A stretch of 53,900 nucleotides of DNA from a virus. The notes beneath the pieces were generated by a model. The model ran no database searches. It was not told the origin of the DNA and saw only the letters and a list, made by a program, of their open reading frames with translations. The stretch covers positions 1 to 53,900 of IMG/VR virus record IMGVR_UViG_3300050821_001685. One strand, 5' to 3'. Both the position numbers and the translations under genes were made by a program. This document shows, in pieces, positions 6,930 through 15,618 of this stretch; the stretch's first letter is position 1; each line of letters opens with the position of its first letter.

Positions 6930-7859
6930 CAAGTCATAGATCGTTCACTCCAACCGTCGCAATACTGGCCGGGCCTGTACGCACTGTTTGGCCTCGACTA
7001 CGAAAGGCTCGAACCGATCTACACCAAATTTTTCGACAGCAAGCCTTCGGAAAAAGCGTTCGAAGAATTTATGACCGAGCGCGCCGGTCTCGGCCTCGCG
7101 GTTCAACAGCCCGAATTGGAGCCCGTTCAATTCGATGTACCGAACGAAGGCTACCGCACTCAGGTCACGCACGCTTCGTACGGTCTTGCTGTCGCGGTGT
7201 CTCGCGAAGCCGAAGACGACAATCTGTACGAAGACGTTGGCGCCCGCATGATGAAAGAGCTGGCGTTCAGCGCGCGACAGACCGAAGAGTATATCGCCCA
7301 TGCGCCGCTGCAAGTCGCCGTCGATGCCGTGAACGGCGTGCGCGCAGACAACGTGCCGCTCGGCAGCGCAAGCCACCCGACCGCTTCCGGCTTGCAAAGC
7401 AACTTGCTTGTTTCGGCCAACGTATCGGAACTGGCGTTTGAAAACGCCGTCATCCAGATTTCGTACACACGTAATGGTCGCGGCTTCATCATCAACGAGC
7501 TGCCGCGCCGCGTCATTCTGTCGCCGGAAAGCGGCCCGGAAACCCGGCGTATCCTCGGTTCGCCGTTGCAGTGGAACGCGCAGACGAACAACATCAACGT
7601 CCTTCGATCGACTGGTGCGCTGCCGGAAGTCATCGAGACTCCCTACCTTGTCGATAAGGACAACTATTTCATTCAAACGTCCGAACAGGACAAGGACAAC
7701 GGACAAGGCTTTACCTTTTGGGAGCGTTCCGCGCTGGAAATGCGCGAGGATAGCAACTGGAGCAATCAAGCCAAGCTGATGGCGCTTTGGTTCCGGTGTG
7801 CCGCTTCCATTGTCGATTGGCGTACGGTGTACGTTTCGCCGGGCGCTGATAACGCTTAA
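6927..7859 (+). CDS. Major capsid protein (HK97-fold), apparent ATT start
   Basis: The frame opens immediately after an in-frame TAG (6915-6917). The first ATG is at 7071, but the 48 codons before it read as capsid sequence (DRSLQPSQYWPGLYALFGLD...). A perfect AGGAGG (6916-6921) stands 5 nt before ATT at 6927, with no ATG/GTG/TTG in between, so ATT is the likely start, giving 310 residues. The C-terminal two thirds carry HK97-type landmarks: 'GRGFIINELPRRVILSPES', 'ETRRILGSP', 'NNINVLRSTGALPEVIETPYLVDKDN'. It forms the icosahedral shell and is followed by a strong terminator, fitting high expression. Confidence 0.85.
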   Translation: MQVIDRSLQPSQYWPGLYALFGLDYERLEPIYTKFFDSKPSEKAFEEFMTERAGLGLAVQQPELEPVQFDVPNEGYRTQVTHASYGLAVAVSREAEDDNLYEDVGARMMKELAFSARQTEEYIAHAPLQVAVDAVNGVRADNVPLGSASHPTASGLQSNLLVSANVSELAFENAVIQISYTRNGRGFIINELPRRVILSPESGPETRRILGSPLQWNAQTNNINVLRSTGALPEVIETPYLVDKDNYFIQTSEQDKDNGQGFTFWERSALEMREDSNWSNQAKLMALWFRCAASIVDWRTVYVSPGADNA

Positions 7860-7891
7860 CGAGCTTCCTCCCTGGAAGGTGTTGGTAACTT

Positions 7892-7921
7892 AGCCCTCGG
7901 CGTCAAAACCGGGGGCTTTTT
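7892..7921 (+). terminator. Rho-independent terminator after the capsid gene
   Basis: Stem AGCCCTCGG (7892-7900) with CCGGGGGCT (7909-7917), 8-nt loop, then TTTTTA. Confidence 0.85.
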
Positions 7922-7951
7922 ACATCGCAGCCGGTGTGATACAGTTCCGGC

Positions 7952-8569
7952 ATGTCAGTGCCGCACCATACGGGCGTGCCGAAGTTCCCACCATATGCTG
8001 TGTGGGGGGCGTGCTCGCGATGCAACGCCCGCGTCCTTTATAGCACCCTCAAGCGCGAGCGCCTTACAGGGCTATTGGTATGCTCCAAGGCCAGCGGACG
8101 CGCCACGCGCCCTTGCTGGGACCCCTGGCCCGCCGTGTACGACTTTCAAACCTTTCCCGACAAATCAGTGGAACCACCGCCGGAACCGCTGCCGCTTCGC
8201 TATAATCTCGACGCCATATGGGGCAACGGCCCTGTGAGTGGCACCACGGCGGTTTTCGCTGCCGCGCCGGTTGCCGCGCCGGATGATGCGACGCGACTTG
8301 CCAAGCTGCTTACGACGGTGCCGTATTACGCTAATCTTGGGAAGTCGGCAGCATTTATGGGACCTAACGCACCGATATCGAGCAAAGTTTTCAATCTTGG
8401 TACGATCGTGCCGCAAGATTACGATGGTACGTTTTTGCCGAGTTCATCTGTACGGACGGTGACGCCGCCAAACGAAGCAACCGAACTGACAGATATTCTT
8501 AGAACGGATCCGGATTTGCCGAACGATCAATTATGGTCGCCGCCGTGGAGTGCAGCCAAGAATGTCTAA
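7952..8569 (+). CDS. Zinc-ribbon-containing head/tail-connector-region protein
   Basis: 205 residues. The N-terminus has a degenerate zinc-ribbon pattern (ACSRCNARV, TGLLVCSKA, RPCWDPWPAV ... DF), typical of a widespread small phage protein placed between capsid and connector genes ('CDRCGFRY...TGLRVC...CWDPRHPQ'). The remainder is Pro/Ala-rich, with no further domain. Role not established; the location suggests a virion or assembly protein. Overlaps the next gene by 8 nt. Confidence 0.65.
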   Translation: MSVPHHTGVPKFPPYAVWGACSRCNARVLYSTLKRERLTGLLVCSKASGRATRPCWDPWPAVYDFQTFPDKSVEPPPEPLPLRYNLDAIWGNGPVSGTTAVFAAAPVAAPDDATRLAKLLTTVPYYANLGKSAAFMGPNAPISSKVFNLGTIVPQDYDGTFLPSSSVRTVTPPNEATELTDILRTDPDLPNDQLWSPPWSAAKNV

Positions 8570-8816
8570 CTTAGTCACCTTAGTTTCAAAACCAAAAGTA
8601 TCCGACGAAGTTAGAGAAAGCGTGGTGCGACTTCTCCGTGAGTCGCTTGAACAAGCTGAGAGAGGCGAAGTCGATACCGTCATTATCATTTTAAGTCATC
8701 CTGACGGTGAATGGTCCGATAGATGCAGTGACACCAATAAGTTATCAACCTCCATCGGGCGGTTAGAAATAACTAAGCAAGAATGGATTGCAAAATACCT
8801 TAAAGAACGCGAGTAA
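8562..8816 (+). CDS. Hypothetical protein sharing an MSNLVTL start with 28550
   Basis: 84 residues from ATG 8562-8564. After MSNLVTLVSKPKVSDEV comes a helical segment and then 'GEVDTVIIILSHPDGEW', a strand-rich stretch. Common as a small phage/alphaproteobacterial protein of unknown function. The first seven residues equal those of the gene at 28550, although the rest differs. Overlaps the upstream gene by 8 nt. Confidence 0.65.
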   Translation: MSNLVTLVSKPKVSDEVRESVVRLLRESLEQAERGEVDTVIIILSHPDGEWSDRCSDTNKLSTSIGRLEITKQEWIAKYLKERE

Positions 8817-8819
8817 ATT

Positions 8820-9503
8820 ATGACCACAGCCGCCCAAATTATCACCGATGCACTGCACTTATTTGGCATAGTGGATCAAACAGAGGCGCCGACAGTGACG
8901 GACATAGCGAACAACGTCACCATTCTGAACGACTTGCTTCGCGCCGAACAAGCGGACGGCGCCTGTCAGTACCTCATTAAGCGCCTTGCGGTGACGCTGC
9001 CGATCGGCACCAACGGACAAGTATATACCTTCGTAGTTGGCAACGGCAGTCCCAGCTATTTAGTCCAAGTTGACGCGGTAGCCGTACGCGCTATTTGGAT
9101 GAATGACATAAATCTAACCGTCAATCGCGAAACACGCATGGCGCCCATCGCCGATGTTGTACGCACGACGTACCCCGGCATCGTAACCAAGTGGCATCAG
9201 GAGCGGCAGACAGATGGTTCCGTACTGATTACGGCGTGGCAGCCGCCCCGCGCGCCCGCGAAGGCGCTGATCGAGTATGGCGCTCGATTAGCTTTAATCT
9301 CTGCGCCGGACGGTAGCGACGTGGTTGCGTTGCCGCCTGAAGGGATACACGACGTCACGCTGCTACTCGGCCGGCGTATCATGGGCTCGTACGGTCGCGT
9401 CATAAGTCCAACGGACCCTATCATTGTGGATGCCGAGCGCGTTAATGCGCGCTGGCGTGACTACGCAAGGGGCCAGCAATGGCTCCGGTTCGTCCGCAAT
9501 TAA
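8820..9503 (+). CDS. Head-completion / tail accessory factor, P22 gp4-like
   Basis: 227 residues. The start (TAAQIITDALHLFGIVD...EAPTVTDIANNVTILNDLL) is the standard opening of P22 gp4-family tail accessory factors, which bind below the portal ring and close the filled head. The rest is mixed alpha/beta with 'LPPEGIHDVTLLLGRRIM'. It directly abuts the gp10-like gene, reproducing the 4-10 order of P22. Confidence 0.7.
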   Translation: MTTAAQIITDALHLFGIVDQTEAPTVTDIANNVTILNDLLRAEQADGACQYLIKRLAVTLPIGTNGQVYTFVVGNGSPSYLVQVDAVAVRAIWMNDINLTVNRETRMAPIADVVRTTYPGIVTKWHQERQTDGSVLITAWQPPRAPAKALIEYGARLALISAPDGSDVVALPPEGIHDVTLLLGRRIMGSYGRVISPTDPIIVDAERVNARWRDYARGQQWLRFVRN

Positions 9504-10946
9504 ATGGGTGTTATCGACATACTCGGCTCGTTCCAAGATCCTCTTAACTTAGATCAAGGGGTCGGAAAGCTTGTCAATGTGCGCGTCGTACCGCGAGAAC
9601 AAAAAGAAGGCAAGCCCGGCAAAGCGCGCCTCGTTGGTGCTCCGGGCTTGACGCAAGTTTGCCGGCCCGCAGCCGCGCCTTGCATCACCATAGGACAGGC
9701 GTTGAGAACAGTATGGACCGGCCACGCGGACGGCTCGATATACTACGGCATCGAAACCGGGGCGCCGACACTGGCAGGTTTCGTTGCCGTGAACGCACAG
9801 CAACCGATCATACGCTTTGCCGAAGATCGTACGGCGCTTGCCATTGCATCCAACATGAACGCTAACAACGCAACGGAAGCCGGCACGGCGTACACAGCCA
9901 CGCCGGCCGCTGGCGTCGTCAACGCGGGCTTTGACGCCAGTATAAACTTCGATCCGGCTGCCGTTGCCGAACTGAATAACATAGCGGTGTGGTCTGCCGC
10001 GTCGAATTTCTACGCCAATCAAGACGCCAAGATGTACAGCTCGCAACCGCTGACGCCGGCCAACGTACTGCCGAACAGCTTTGCAACAAAGGAAGCCCGC
10101 GCTGATCGTGTCGTGGATCTGGCGGTATCCGGACTGGTTCTATGGCCGCTCGGCTCCCGGTCGCTTGAACAGTGGTACGATCCAGGCGGGCAAACTGACT
10201 TTGCATTCACGGCCTACCCTAATTCACTCTATTCCGTCGGGTTGGCCGCGCGCCTGTCTTTGGCCGTGCTTCGCGACGCGATTATGTTTGTGGGTACTGA
10301 TCGCCGCATGTGGCTCTGTACGGGGCAGACGGCTCAAGCAGTCTCGCCGCCATGGATTGATTTGCTTTTGCAGCAGCTCACGGCTGCGCAGTTGGCGACG
10401 TTGACGGCATATGCGTACGGGCAAGGCGGCGGCGATTTCTACGTGTTGACGCTTCCCGGTCAATGGACCCTAGAGCTGTGTGGCAGCACTGGCGTATGGT
10501 CTTATCGACAAACGCCGGGCGGTCGCTTGGATCACGCAGGGCGCTGCGCTACTGAATACAGCGGTGGCGTTACGTACGTCGGTTTGGACACCGGCCATAT
10601 CTGCACTGTGAATATAGACAGTAATTCGGAACCGGCCGGCGCGTTGCAGCGGATGATAATAACGCCATGGCTCGGCAGCGAAGAAATGCGACAGACGTAC
10701 AACTCAATTGACGTAACATCGTCCATGGGGCCGGCAGCCGGAAATTTTCAACTAGACTGGTCCGAAGACAGAGCCGTAACGTGGCGCGGCGCTCGACAAA
10801 TCACAATGCCACAACCCGGCACGCAACGTGCGATCGCGCGTAATTTTGGCACCGGACGGCGGCGGCAGTTCCGTTTGCAGTACAGCGGCGTACAAGCGCC
10901 GTTTACAATTGATGAAATATTCGCGAATGTTTCAGCGGGTACGTAG
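9504..10946 (+). CDS. Packaged-DNA stabilisation protein, P22 gp10-like
   Basis: 480 residues, starts MGVIDILGSFQDPLNLDQG, one base after the previous stop. The protein is rich in beta strands with repeating 'DG..Y', 'GTDRRMWLCTG' and 'YVLTLPGQWTLELCGSTGVWSYR' blades, consistent with the P22 gp10 stabilisation/hub family, which forms the hexameric plug beneath gp4. The gene order (gp4, gp10, needle) adds support. Confidence 0.75.
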   Translation: MGVIDILGSFQDPLNLDQGVGKLVNVRVVPREQKEGKPGKARLVGAPGLTQVCRPAAAPCITIGQALRTVWTGHADGSIYYGIETGAPTLAGFVAVNAQQPIIRFAEDRTALAIASNMNANNATEAGTAYTATPAAGVVNAGFDASINFDPAAVAELNNIAVWSAASNFYANQDAKMYSSQPLTPANVLPNSFATKEARADRVVDLAVSGLVLWPLGSRSLEQWYDPGGQTDFAFTAYPNSLYSVGLAARLSLAVLRDAIMFVGTDRRMWLCTGQTAQAVSPPWIDLLLQQLTAAQLATLTAYAYGQGGGDFYVLTLPGQWTLELCGSTGVWSYRQTPGGRLDHAGRCATEYSGGVTYVGLDTGHICTVNIDSNSEPAGALQRMIITPWLGSEEMRQTYNSIDVTSSMGPAAGNFQLDWSEDRAVTWRGARQITMPQPGTQRAIARNFGTGRRRQFRLQYSGVQAPFTIDEIFANVSAGT

Positions 10947-10968
10947 GTCCGAAGGGCAAAGTTAAACA

Positions 10969-11397
10969 ATGGTTCAAAAAGTACCGCCGCCGCCGACGCT
11001 GCCGCAACAGTTCCAGCAATTAAATCGGTGGCTGTTAGAGCTGCAAGGTATTTTGAACAGCCAAGGGACTATCGATCCTAGTCAGGTTGACGGGTTGCCG
11101 GCGCTCTTTACCCAAGTCGCAACGAACACCACGGACATTGCAACCAACACTGCCGATATTGCGACTAACACCACAAACATTGCGGCCAACACCGCAGCTA
11201 TCGCAACCAACACTGCTGATATCGCAACTAACACTGCTAATATCGCAGCCTTAACGGCGCGCAACCAGATTCGGAACGGTAATGGCGTCCCCGCTGCCGG
11301 GCTCGGCAGCAATGGCGATTTGTACATCAACGACACCGGCGGCGTCGGTACGTATTTGTATGGCAAGATTGGCGGCACTTGGATTGCGTTTGCTTAA
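10969..11397 (+). CDS. Tail-needle-like trimeric coiled-coil protein
   Basis: 142 residues. An N-terminal Pro-rich anchor is followed (residues about 48-95) by seven-residue repeats of the ATNTADI type, a trimeric coiled coil. The C-terminal tip begins 'NGNGVPAAGLGSNGDLYIND', a motif common in phage fibre and needle tips. The position right after the gp10-like gene matches P22 gp26, the needle that plugs the tail and penetrates the membrane; sequence similarity beyond architecture is not claimed. The repeats are visible as 21-bp units at about 11115-11250. Confidence 0.65.
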   Translation: MVQKVPPPPTLPQQFQQLNRWLLELQGILNSQGTIDPSQVDGLPALFTQVATNTTDIATNTADIATNTTNIAANTAAIATNTADIATNTANIAALTARNQIRNGNGVPAAGLGSNGDLYINDTGGVGTYLYGKIGGTWIAFA

Positions 11398-11491
11398 AAT
11401 TCTGAAGTTAAACCAAATTCCCAAATCCAACGCCACCACCGTACAGGATTTTTCCAAGGCGAGCAAAAAGTCAGGAATTTAGTTGGCGCTG

Positions 11492-11875
11492 TCATGAATG
11501 TCCAAACAGCTCCATCCCGTTAACGACATTCTGAAACTCCGCAACCGTACGCACAAGAAAGTACAAACCCCCGGCACGCTCCCAACGCCGCTGGAATTTG
11601 ACTTGATCTGCGTCCTGTTCGCCCTTATCGTCTTTAAGCTCGATTGCGAATTTACGGCCGCCAACTGGGAACGCAAGGAAATCTGCCACGCCGGCCAGCA
11701 CGCCTAGGCGTTTCATTTTGACGTGGTATTGAACGTGCGCCTTGCGCTCGTTGGCGACATGGAAAATCAGCAGCGCGGGGTGCGCTTTCTGAACCCAAGC
11801 CCACGCCTTCATGTGGATTTCATTTTCGGACGGTCCTTTCGACTTGGAGACCTTCCTAACGCGCTTTTTTGGCAA
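11492..11875 (-). CDS. VRR-NUC domain nuclease
   Basis: 127 residues, basic N-terminus (MPKKRVRKVSKSKG). The core 'GVLAGVADFLAFPVGGRKFAIELKDDKGEQ' carries the PD-(D/E)xK signature of VRR-NUC: D in GVADF, then ExK in IELKDD, followed by a conserved Q/D helix. VRR-NUC proteins cut branched or flapped DNA (Holliday junction or structure-specific). It overlaps the RHH gene by 20 nt on the minus strand, inserted between plus-strand structural genes. Confidence 0.8.
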   Translation of the reverse strand: MPKKRVRKVSKSKGPSENEIHMKAWAWVQKAHPALLIFHVANERKAHVQYHVKMKRLGVLAGVADFLAFPVGGRKFAIELKDDKGEQDADQVKFQRRWERAGGLYFLVRTVAEFQNVVNGMELFGHS

Positions 11876-12059
11876 GGACCCCTAGCTCCCGTAGCCGGTC
11901 TTCGCGCCCCGGCAGCCATACCTCTAGGGCCTCACGGAGCGCCGCAGAGCGGTTCTTTACCGTCTCGCTGTCGATATTGCGGGTGACGTAATCCAGGCGC
12001 TCTACGAGCCCCACAGGCAGCCGCCCGGAAATCATCACGGTTTTGCGCTCTGTGTCCAT
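11856..12059 (-). CDS. Ribbon-helix-helix DNA-binding protein
   Basis: 67 residues. 'KTVMISGRLPVGLVERLDYV' followed by 'NRSAALREALEVWL' fits the RHH (CopG/MetJ) strand-helix-helix pattern. It precedes and overlaps the VRR-NUC gene, so it may autoregulate the pair. It diverges from the plus-strand gene at 12109, with the GTGGTATG/GTCATAC element lying between them. Confidence 0.75.
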   Translation of the reverse strand: MDTERKTVMISGRLPVGLVERLDYVTRNIDSETVKNRSAALREALEVWLPGREDRLRELGVLAKKAR

Positions 12060-12061
12060 AG

Positions 12062-12091
12062 GTGGTATGGTCTAGCCGAATTGTCATACAA
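12062..12091 (+). promoter_or_regulatory. Two-box element GTGGTATGGT / GTCATACAA
   Basis: GTGGTATGGT (12062-12071) and GTCATACAA (12083-12091), start to start 21 nt. The same pair occurs at 45817/45839, start to start 22 nt. GTATG and CATAC also form an inverted repeat, so this could be a promoter, an operator, or both. Confidence 0.45.
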
Positions 12092-12108
12092 GCGCAAGGG
12101 CCTAATCA

Positions 12109-12771
12109 ATGTCAAGTGGTGGCGGCGGTGGTTTCGGCGGTGGCCTCGGGCAGCTCATCGGCGGGGAATTAGGCTACCAAGATCTTCAGCAGGGCCAGTC
12201 GCGCGTTGATAATTCAATGCAAGATTTCATGGCCAATACGCAGCCGTACAATCAATTTGGCCAGTCATTTTTGGGCACCGCCAGTAACGCAATCGGCGGG
12301 GCCGAAGCCTTTGCGAACAACACGCAGGGCTACAATCAATTCATGTCCGGCTACACGAACACGCCGGCCGCACAATATCAACTGCAACAGGCAGACCAAG
12401 CACAGAACAACAGCGCCGCCGCGAGTGGTGGGCTGCTTTCCGGTGCGAACGAACGCGCACTCGGCACCATTAACAGCGGTATCGTTGCGCAGAATGCAAA
12501 CAATGCATACAACGAATATCTGTCCGGTAATCAACAGCAATTCGGACAGCTCGAAAGCGCTCTCGGCAATATGTTCAGTGCGATAGGCGTCGGGCAGACG
12601 GCGACGGGCCAGCAAGGCCAGCTCAGTGCGGAGCAAATGAACGCTAGCTCGCAAATTTCGCAGGCGCAAGCCAAAGCCAGTGAAGGGAAGGGCAGCGGTC
12701 TCGGGTCTATGTTTGGCGGCCTGTTTGGAGGCAGCGGCGGCGGTAAAAGTGGCGGCCCGTTCTCGTTCTAA
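12109..12771 (+). CDS. Probable DNA-ejection protein, P22 gp7-like by position
   Basis: 220 residues. Gly-rich ends flank a Gln/Asn/Ala-rich helical middle (QADQAQNNSAAASGGLLSGA..., 'QLSAEQMNASSQISQAQAKA'). This composition and the location after the gp4-gp10-needle set match small internal ejection proteins of podoviruses, which are released into the cell envelope with the DNA. The assignment is by composition and context. Its stop overlaps the convergent GNAT gene by 4 nt. Confidence 0.5.
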   Translation: MSSGGGGGFGGGLGQLIGGELGYQDLQQGQSRVDNSMQDFMANTQPYNQFGQSFLGTASNAIGGAEAFANNTQGYNQFMSGYTNTPAAQYQLQQADQAQNNSAAASGGLLSGANERALGTINSGIVAQNANNAYNEYLSGNQQQFGQLESALGNMFSAIGVGQTATGQQGQLSAEQMNASSQISQAQAKASEGKGSGLGSMFGGLFGGSGGGKSGGPFSF

Positions 12772-13268
12772 CGCACTATGCTGTACACGTAGCAGTCTTG
12801 CGGCTCTGTACTGACATTCGGAAAAAACTCAAACCGCCGCAACAACCCTTCGCATGTAGCGCCCATCCGCTCGGTTACGCGCTGGCCCTGTATATTGTCA
12901 ACGTGAACGTACGTCCACAGCCGCCATGTTTGCGGGTGCGTAAAAATCCATTGCACAAACGGCCGGCAGAACTCGCGACCGGCCCCGCGCGCTTTCCAGT
13001 CCGATCGAAACATAATCGACATAGTTGCTTGATGCCGTACAACTTCCAAGCCGACGACGCCTAGAATCTCATTGTTGGAGCATACCGCTTGCCATTTCGT
13101 CGGGCTGTTGCGGTACTGCTCTATGAGTTGCGTTGCTTCGTCTACTGACTTGTGCGTACGAAGGCCCATATAGCGCGTTATATCGGGATTGCCTGTCAGT
13201 ACAAACAAAGCGGGGCCTTCCCATGGGTTCAGGTCACGCATGGTGAAGCGGCCGACTTGTGCAGTCAT
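12768..13268 (-). CDS. GNAT-family N-acetyltransferase
   Basis: 166 residues from ATG 13266-13268 (ATGA with the upstream methyltransferase). 'LWTYVHVDNIQGQRVTERMGATCEGLLR' is the RimJ/RimL-type end: N...R...E..GF/A..EG. The acetyl-CoA loop region is around 'FRSDWKARGAGREF'. Substrate unknown; phage acetyltransferases may modify host proteins, small molecules or DNA bases. The final gene of the methyltransferase-helicase-polymerase operon. Confidence 0.75.
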   Translation of the reverse strand: MTAQVGRFTMRDLNPWEGPALFVLTGNPDITRYMGLRTHKSVDEATQLIEQYRNSPTKWQAVCSNNEILGVVGLEVVRHQATMSIMFRSDWKARGAGREFCRPFVQWIFTHPQTWRLWTYVHVDNIQGQRVTERMGATCEGLLRRFEFFPNVSTEPQDCYVYSIVR

Positions 13269-14239
13269 GTTTCCCACGGCATTTTTGTAGCACGTTCACA
13301 GTTTTGTACGGCTTGTCGCCAATACGACGGTTTTAGTTCCGCACCGATCGCACGGCGCCCCATCTGCAAAGACACGTATAGTTCCGAACCGATGCCTGCG
13401 AATGGCGAAAGTACCGTATCGCCAGGGTTGCTCCAAAGTTCTAAACACCGTCGAATCGGCGTGAGCTGCAATGGCGATATATGTGCTTCGTCGGCTTCTT
13501 CGCGCGCCTCTTTACGGGACAGTACATCACCTTGCGCGATGTCGTCCCATACCGGCTCCGCGTACCGTTGCCAAACAGCGATACTGTATTGTTTTGTGCC
13601 GGGCGACGCAATGCACGAAATCATTTTTTCTTCTTCTTCGCTCCACTCTCGGCTTGGCAGCGTACCGTTAACTGTCGTTTCTGAACCGTAGTAAACATCG
13701 AACTGCCCCGCAATCCGCTCTGGATTTTCGCCAGGCTTGCGCATTGTAACGATATAATCGGGGATCGCCATGCGCGACATGCTCGAGTCCTTAACGATCT
13801 GTTTGTGGAGTAACCCGAGGGCTTTCGTGCGTTGCATCGCCGATACTGGGTCTTTTCGGATGCACACTTCGGAGTGATAATAAAAACCTACTTCTTGGTG
13901 CGCTTTGATGATGTCGCCGCGAAAGTCGCGCAACCCGATAAAACCGTCCCGCAGTTTGGACGTTGGCAGGTTCATGCAATGAACAGACACAAGCCGGCCG
14001 GGCTTAGTGACACGGTATACTTCGGCGATCAAAAACCTATAGTGCTGCCAAAAATCAGCATCCGCTCGACAGTTGCTCATATCGCGCGGATCGTCTGAGA
14101 ACGTATACAGGCTGATAAACGGCGGCGAATAAATTGTGTAGTGTACGGACTCGTCCGGCAGCCCGCGAGCCACGGCAACGCAATCCCCGTTCCACAGATG
14201 CCAGTCTTTGCCGGACGCTTGGTCGATTACCGCAGCCAT
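13265..14239 (-). CDS. DNA methyltransferase, N4/N6 class (SPPF)
   Basis: 324 residues. The catalytic motif IV is SPPF at residues 38-41, and the SAM-binding motif I is near the C-terminus ('PGDTVLSPFAGIGSELYVSL'), an IV-then-I order fitting the beta class. SPPF/SPPY catalytic boxes are most often N4-cytosine enzymes, but N6-adenine cannot be ruled out. The recognition site is unknown. A start slightly downstream of the helicase end gives a 13-nt overlap. It could protect phage DNA or interfere with host methylation control alongside GcrA. Confidence 0.8.
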   Translation of the reverse strand: MAAVIDQASGKDWHLWNGDCVAVARGLPDESVHYTIYSPPFISLYTFSDDPRDMSNCRADADFWQHYRFLIAEVYRVTKPGRLVSVHCMNLPTSKLRDGFIGLRDFRGDIIKAHQEVGFYYHSEVCIRKDPVSAMQRTKALGLLHKQIVKDSSMSRMAIPDYIVTMRKPGENPERIAGQFDVYYGSETTVNGTLPSREWSEEEEKMISCIASPGTKQYSIAVWQRYAEPVWDDIAQGDVLSRKEAREEADEAHISPLQLTPIRRCLELWSNPGDTVLSPFAGIGSELYVSLQMGRRAIGAELKPSYWRQAVQNCERATKMPWET

Positions 14240-15618
14240 GTAGGGACCTCCATATTGTTTTTATGTGCTGTAAGCTCGCGAATGCCGTGCAGCGTTCGCG
14301 TCATCAATGTTCGAGTATGCTTTGACATTTCATCCGCCATGCGGTCGGCGGCAGCTTCCTTAGCGGCAAGATTGCTGACGACGGCGCCTTCCGCTGTCGA
14401 GGCGATAAAATACGCACGTACGTCCGACATTTGGCCGAACCGCCAGCAACGGCGAATGGCTTGGAATAACTGCTCAAAGCTGTCGTTGAGCCCGACAAAT
14501 ACCATATCGGCGCAGCGTTGGAAATTCATGCCCCAACCGGCGATGGACGGCTTACTGACGAGTACACGTACAGTTCCGTTTGCGAAGCCAAGCAATCGCT
14601 CTGATTTAAGTTCGGCCGGGTGACTACCCCTAACTTCGACTGCACCCACTATTGCAGTCGTTAGCATTTCGGATTCCAGATTGGAGTTGCACCATACCAA
14701 CCACGGCCGATCCGGTTGCATGTTAACCAGCGTCGCCGCCGCCCGTACGCGGTCTACTGTGCTGTCGCGCCGCGCTCGCAGACGTTCGGACAGCGTATGT
14801 GCAACCGGCAAGTCCGACGGAACTGTTATAAAACGCTTGTGCAACGGCGGCAGGTCGTACCCCGGCTCGTCGTAGCCTAGTTCGTTCGGGTGCCGCAACA
14901 TCACGGACCACGACGACAGCCAAGCCCAAAATTCCTGCTCTGCGTGGCCCTTAAGGCGCCACTCCGCAACCGGCTTTTTATCATGATTTTTGGCGCTAGT
15001 GGCTTTCATTGAACTATTATGAACAAACCACGTCGCCAGCATTTCTTTGGCGCTGCATACGCCTAAAAACTCCGCATGATTGCCAAGTTCAACATAGTCA
15101 TTTGGCGCGGGTGTTGCCGTACACGGCAGCCGGAATGGAATGTCTCGCGTAAACTCGATCAACTTCGCTCTAGTTTTGCTGTCGTGCGCTTTGATGATAC
15201 TGGACTCGTCAAGTACGATACCGGCGAAGTCCGCAGGATCAAAATTGTCAATACGATCGTAGTTAGTCACTACGATATTGGACTTGATCGAAGCCCGATC
15301 GGGAGCGTATTCGACTGAGTCGATATTAAACTTTTTAGCCTCTTGTACGGTCTGCTGCGCAACAGCCAAGGGCGCTAGGACGAGTATTCGGCGCCAAGTG
15401 TCATGCTGAATTTCTTTTGCCCAAGATAGCTGTTGAAACGTCTTACCGAGCCCAGTGCCGGCGAACACGGCGGCGCGGCCTTGCCGCAGCCCCCACGTAA
15501 CGATGTCGCGTTGAAAAGGGCGCAGTAAGGGTGACAGATCCAAAGTACGAGACAGCCCGACATGAACAGGTAGTGCGGACTTCCTAACTAAAAAATCCTC
15601 ATAGGTGTCCTGCATCAT
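14227..15618 (-). CDS. SNF2-like superfamily 2 helicase
   Basis: 463 residues from the ATG at 15616-15618 (ATGA with the polymerase stop). Walker A is GTGLGKT (residues about 54-60), motif II DESS (about 137-140), motif III CTATP, and motif VI lies in 'QLFQAIRRCWRFGQ', the arrangement of SNF2/ERCC3-like DNA translocases found in many phages. It probably remodels or unwinds DNA during replication or repair. It sits directly downstream of the polymerase and upstream of the methyltransferase. Confidence 0.85.
   Translation of the reverse strand: MMQDTYEDFLVRKSALPVHVGLSRTLDLSPLLRPFQRDIVTWGLRQGRAAVFAGTGLGKTFQQLSWAKEIQHDTWRRILVLAPLAVAQQTVQEAKKFNIDSVEYAPDRASIKSNIVVTNYDRIDNFDPADFAGIVLDESSIIKAHDSKTRAKLIEFTRDIPFRLPCTATPAPNDYVELGNHAEFLGVCSAKEMLATWFVHNSSMKATSAKNHDKKPVAEWRLKGHAEQEFWAWLSSWSVMLRHPNELGYDEPGYDLPPLHKRFITVPSDLPVAHTLSERLRARRDSTVDRVRAAATLVNMQPDRPWLVWCNSNLESEMLTTAIVGAVEVRGSHPAELKSERLLGFANGTVRVLVSKPSIAGWGMNFQRCADMVFVGLNDSFEQLFQAIRRCWRFGQMSDVRAYFIASTAEGAVVSNLAAKEAAADRMADEMSKHTRTLMTRTLHGIRELTAHKNNMEVPTWLR

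Noticed and set aside
6945-7769. Long minus-strand open frame opposite the capsid gene
   Set aside because: It has no ribosome site and its translation is Arg/Val-rich antisense noise, while the plus frame has clear capsid motifs.
7071-7859. Capsid gene starting at ATG 7071
   Set aside because: This would drop 48 codons of capsid-like sequence and ignore the perfect ribosome site before ATT 6927; there is no ribosome site before 7071.
11115-11250. Short tandem repeats resembling a CRISPR-like array
   Set aside because: The 21-bp units are in frame and encode coiled-coil heptads in the needle-like protein; there are no unique spacers.
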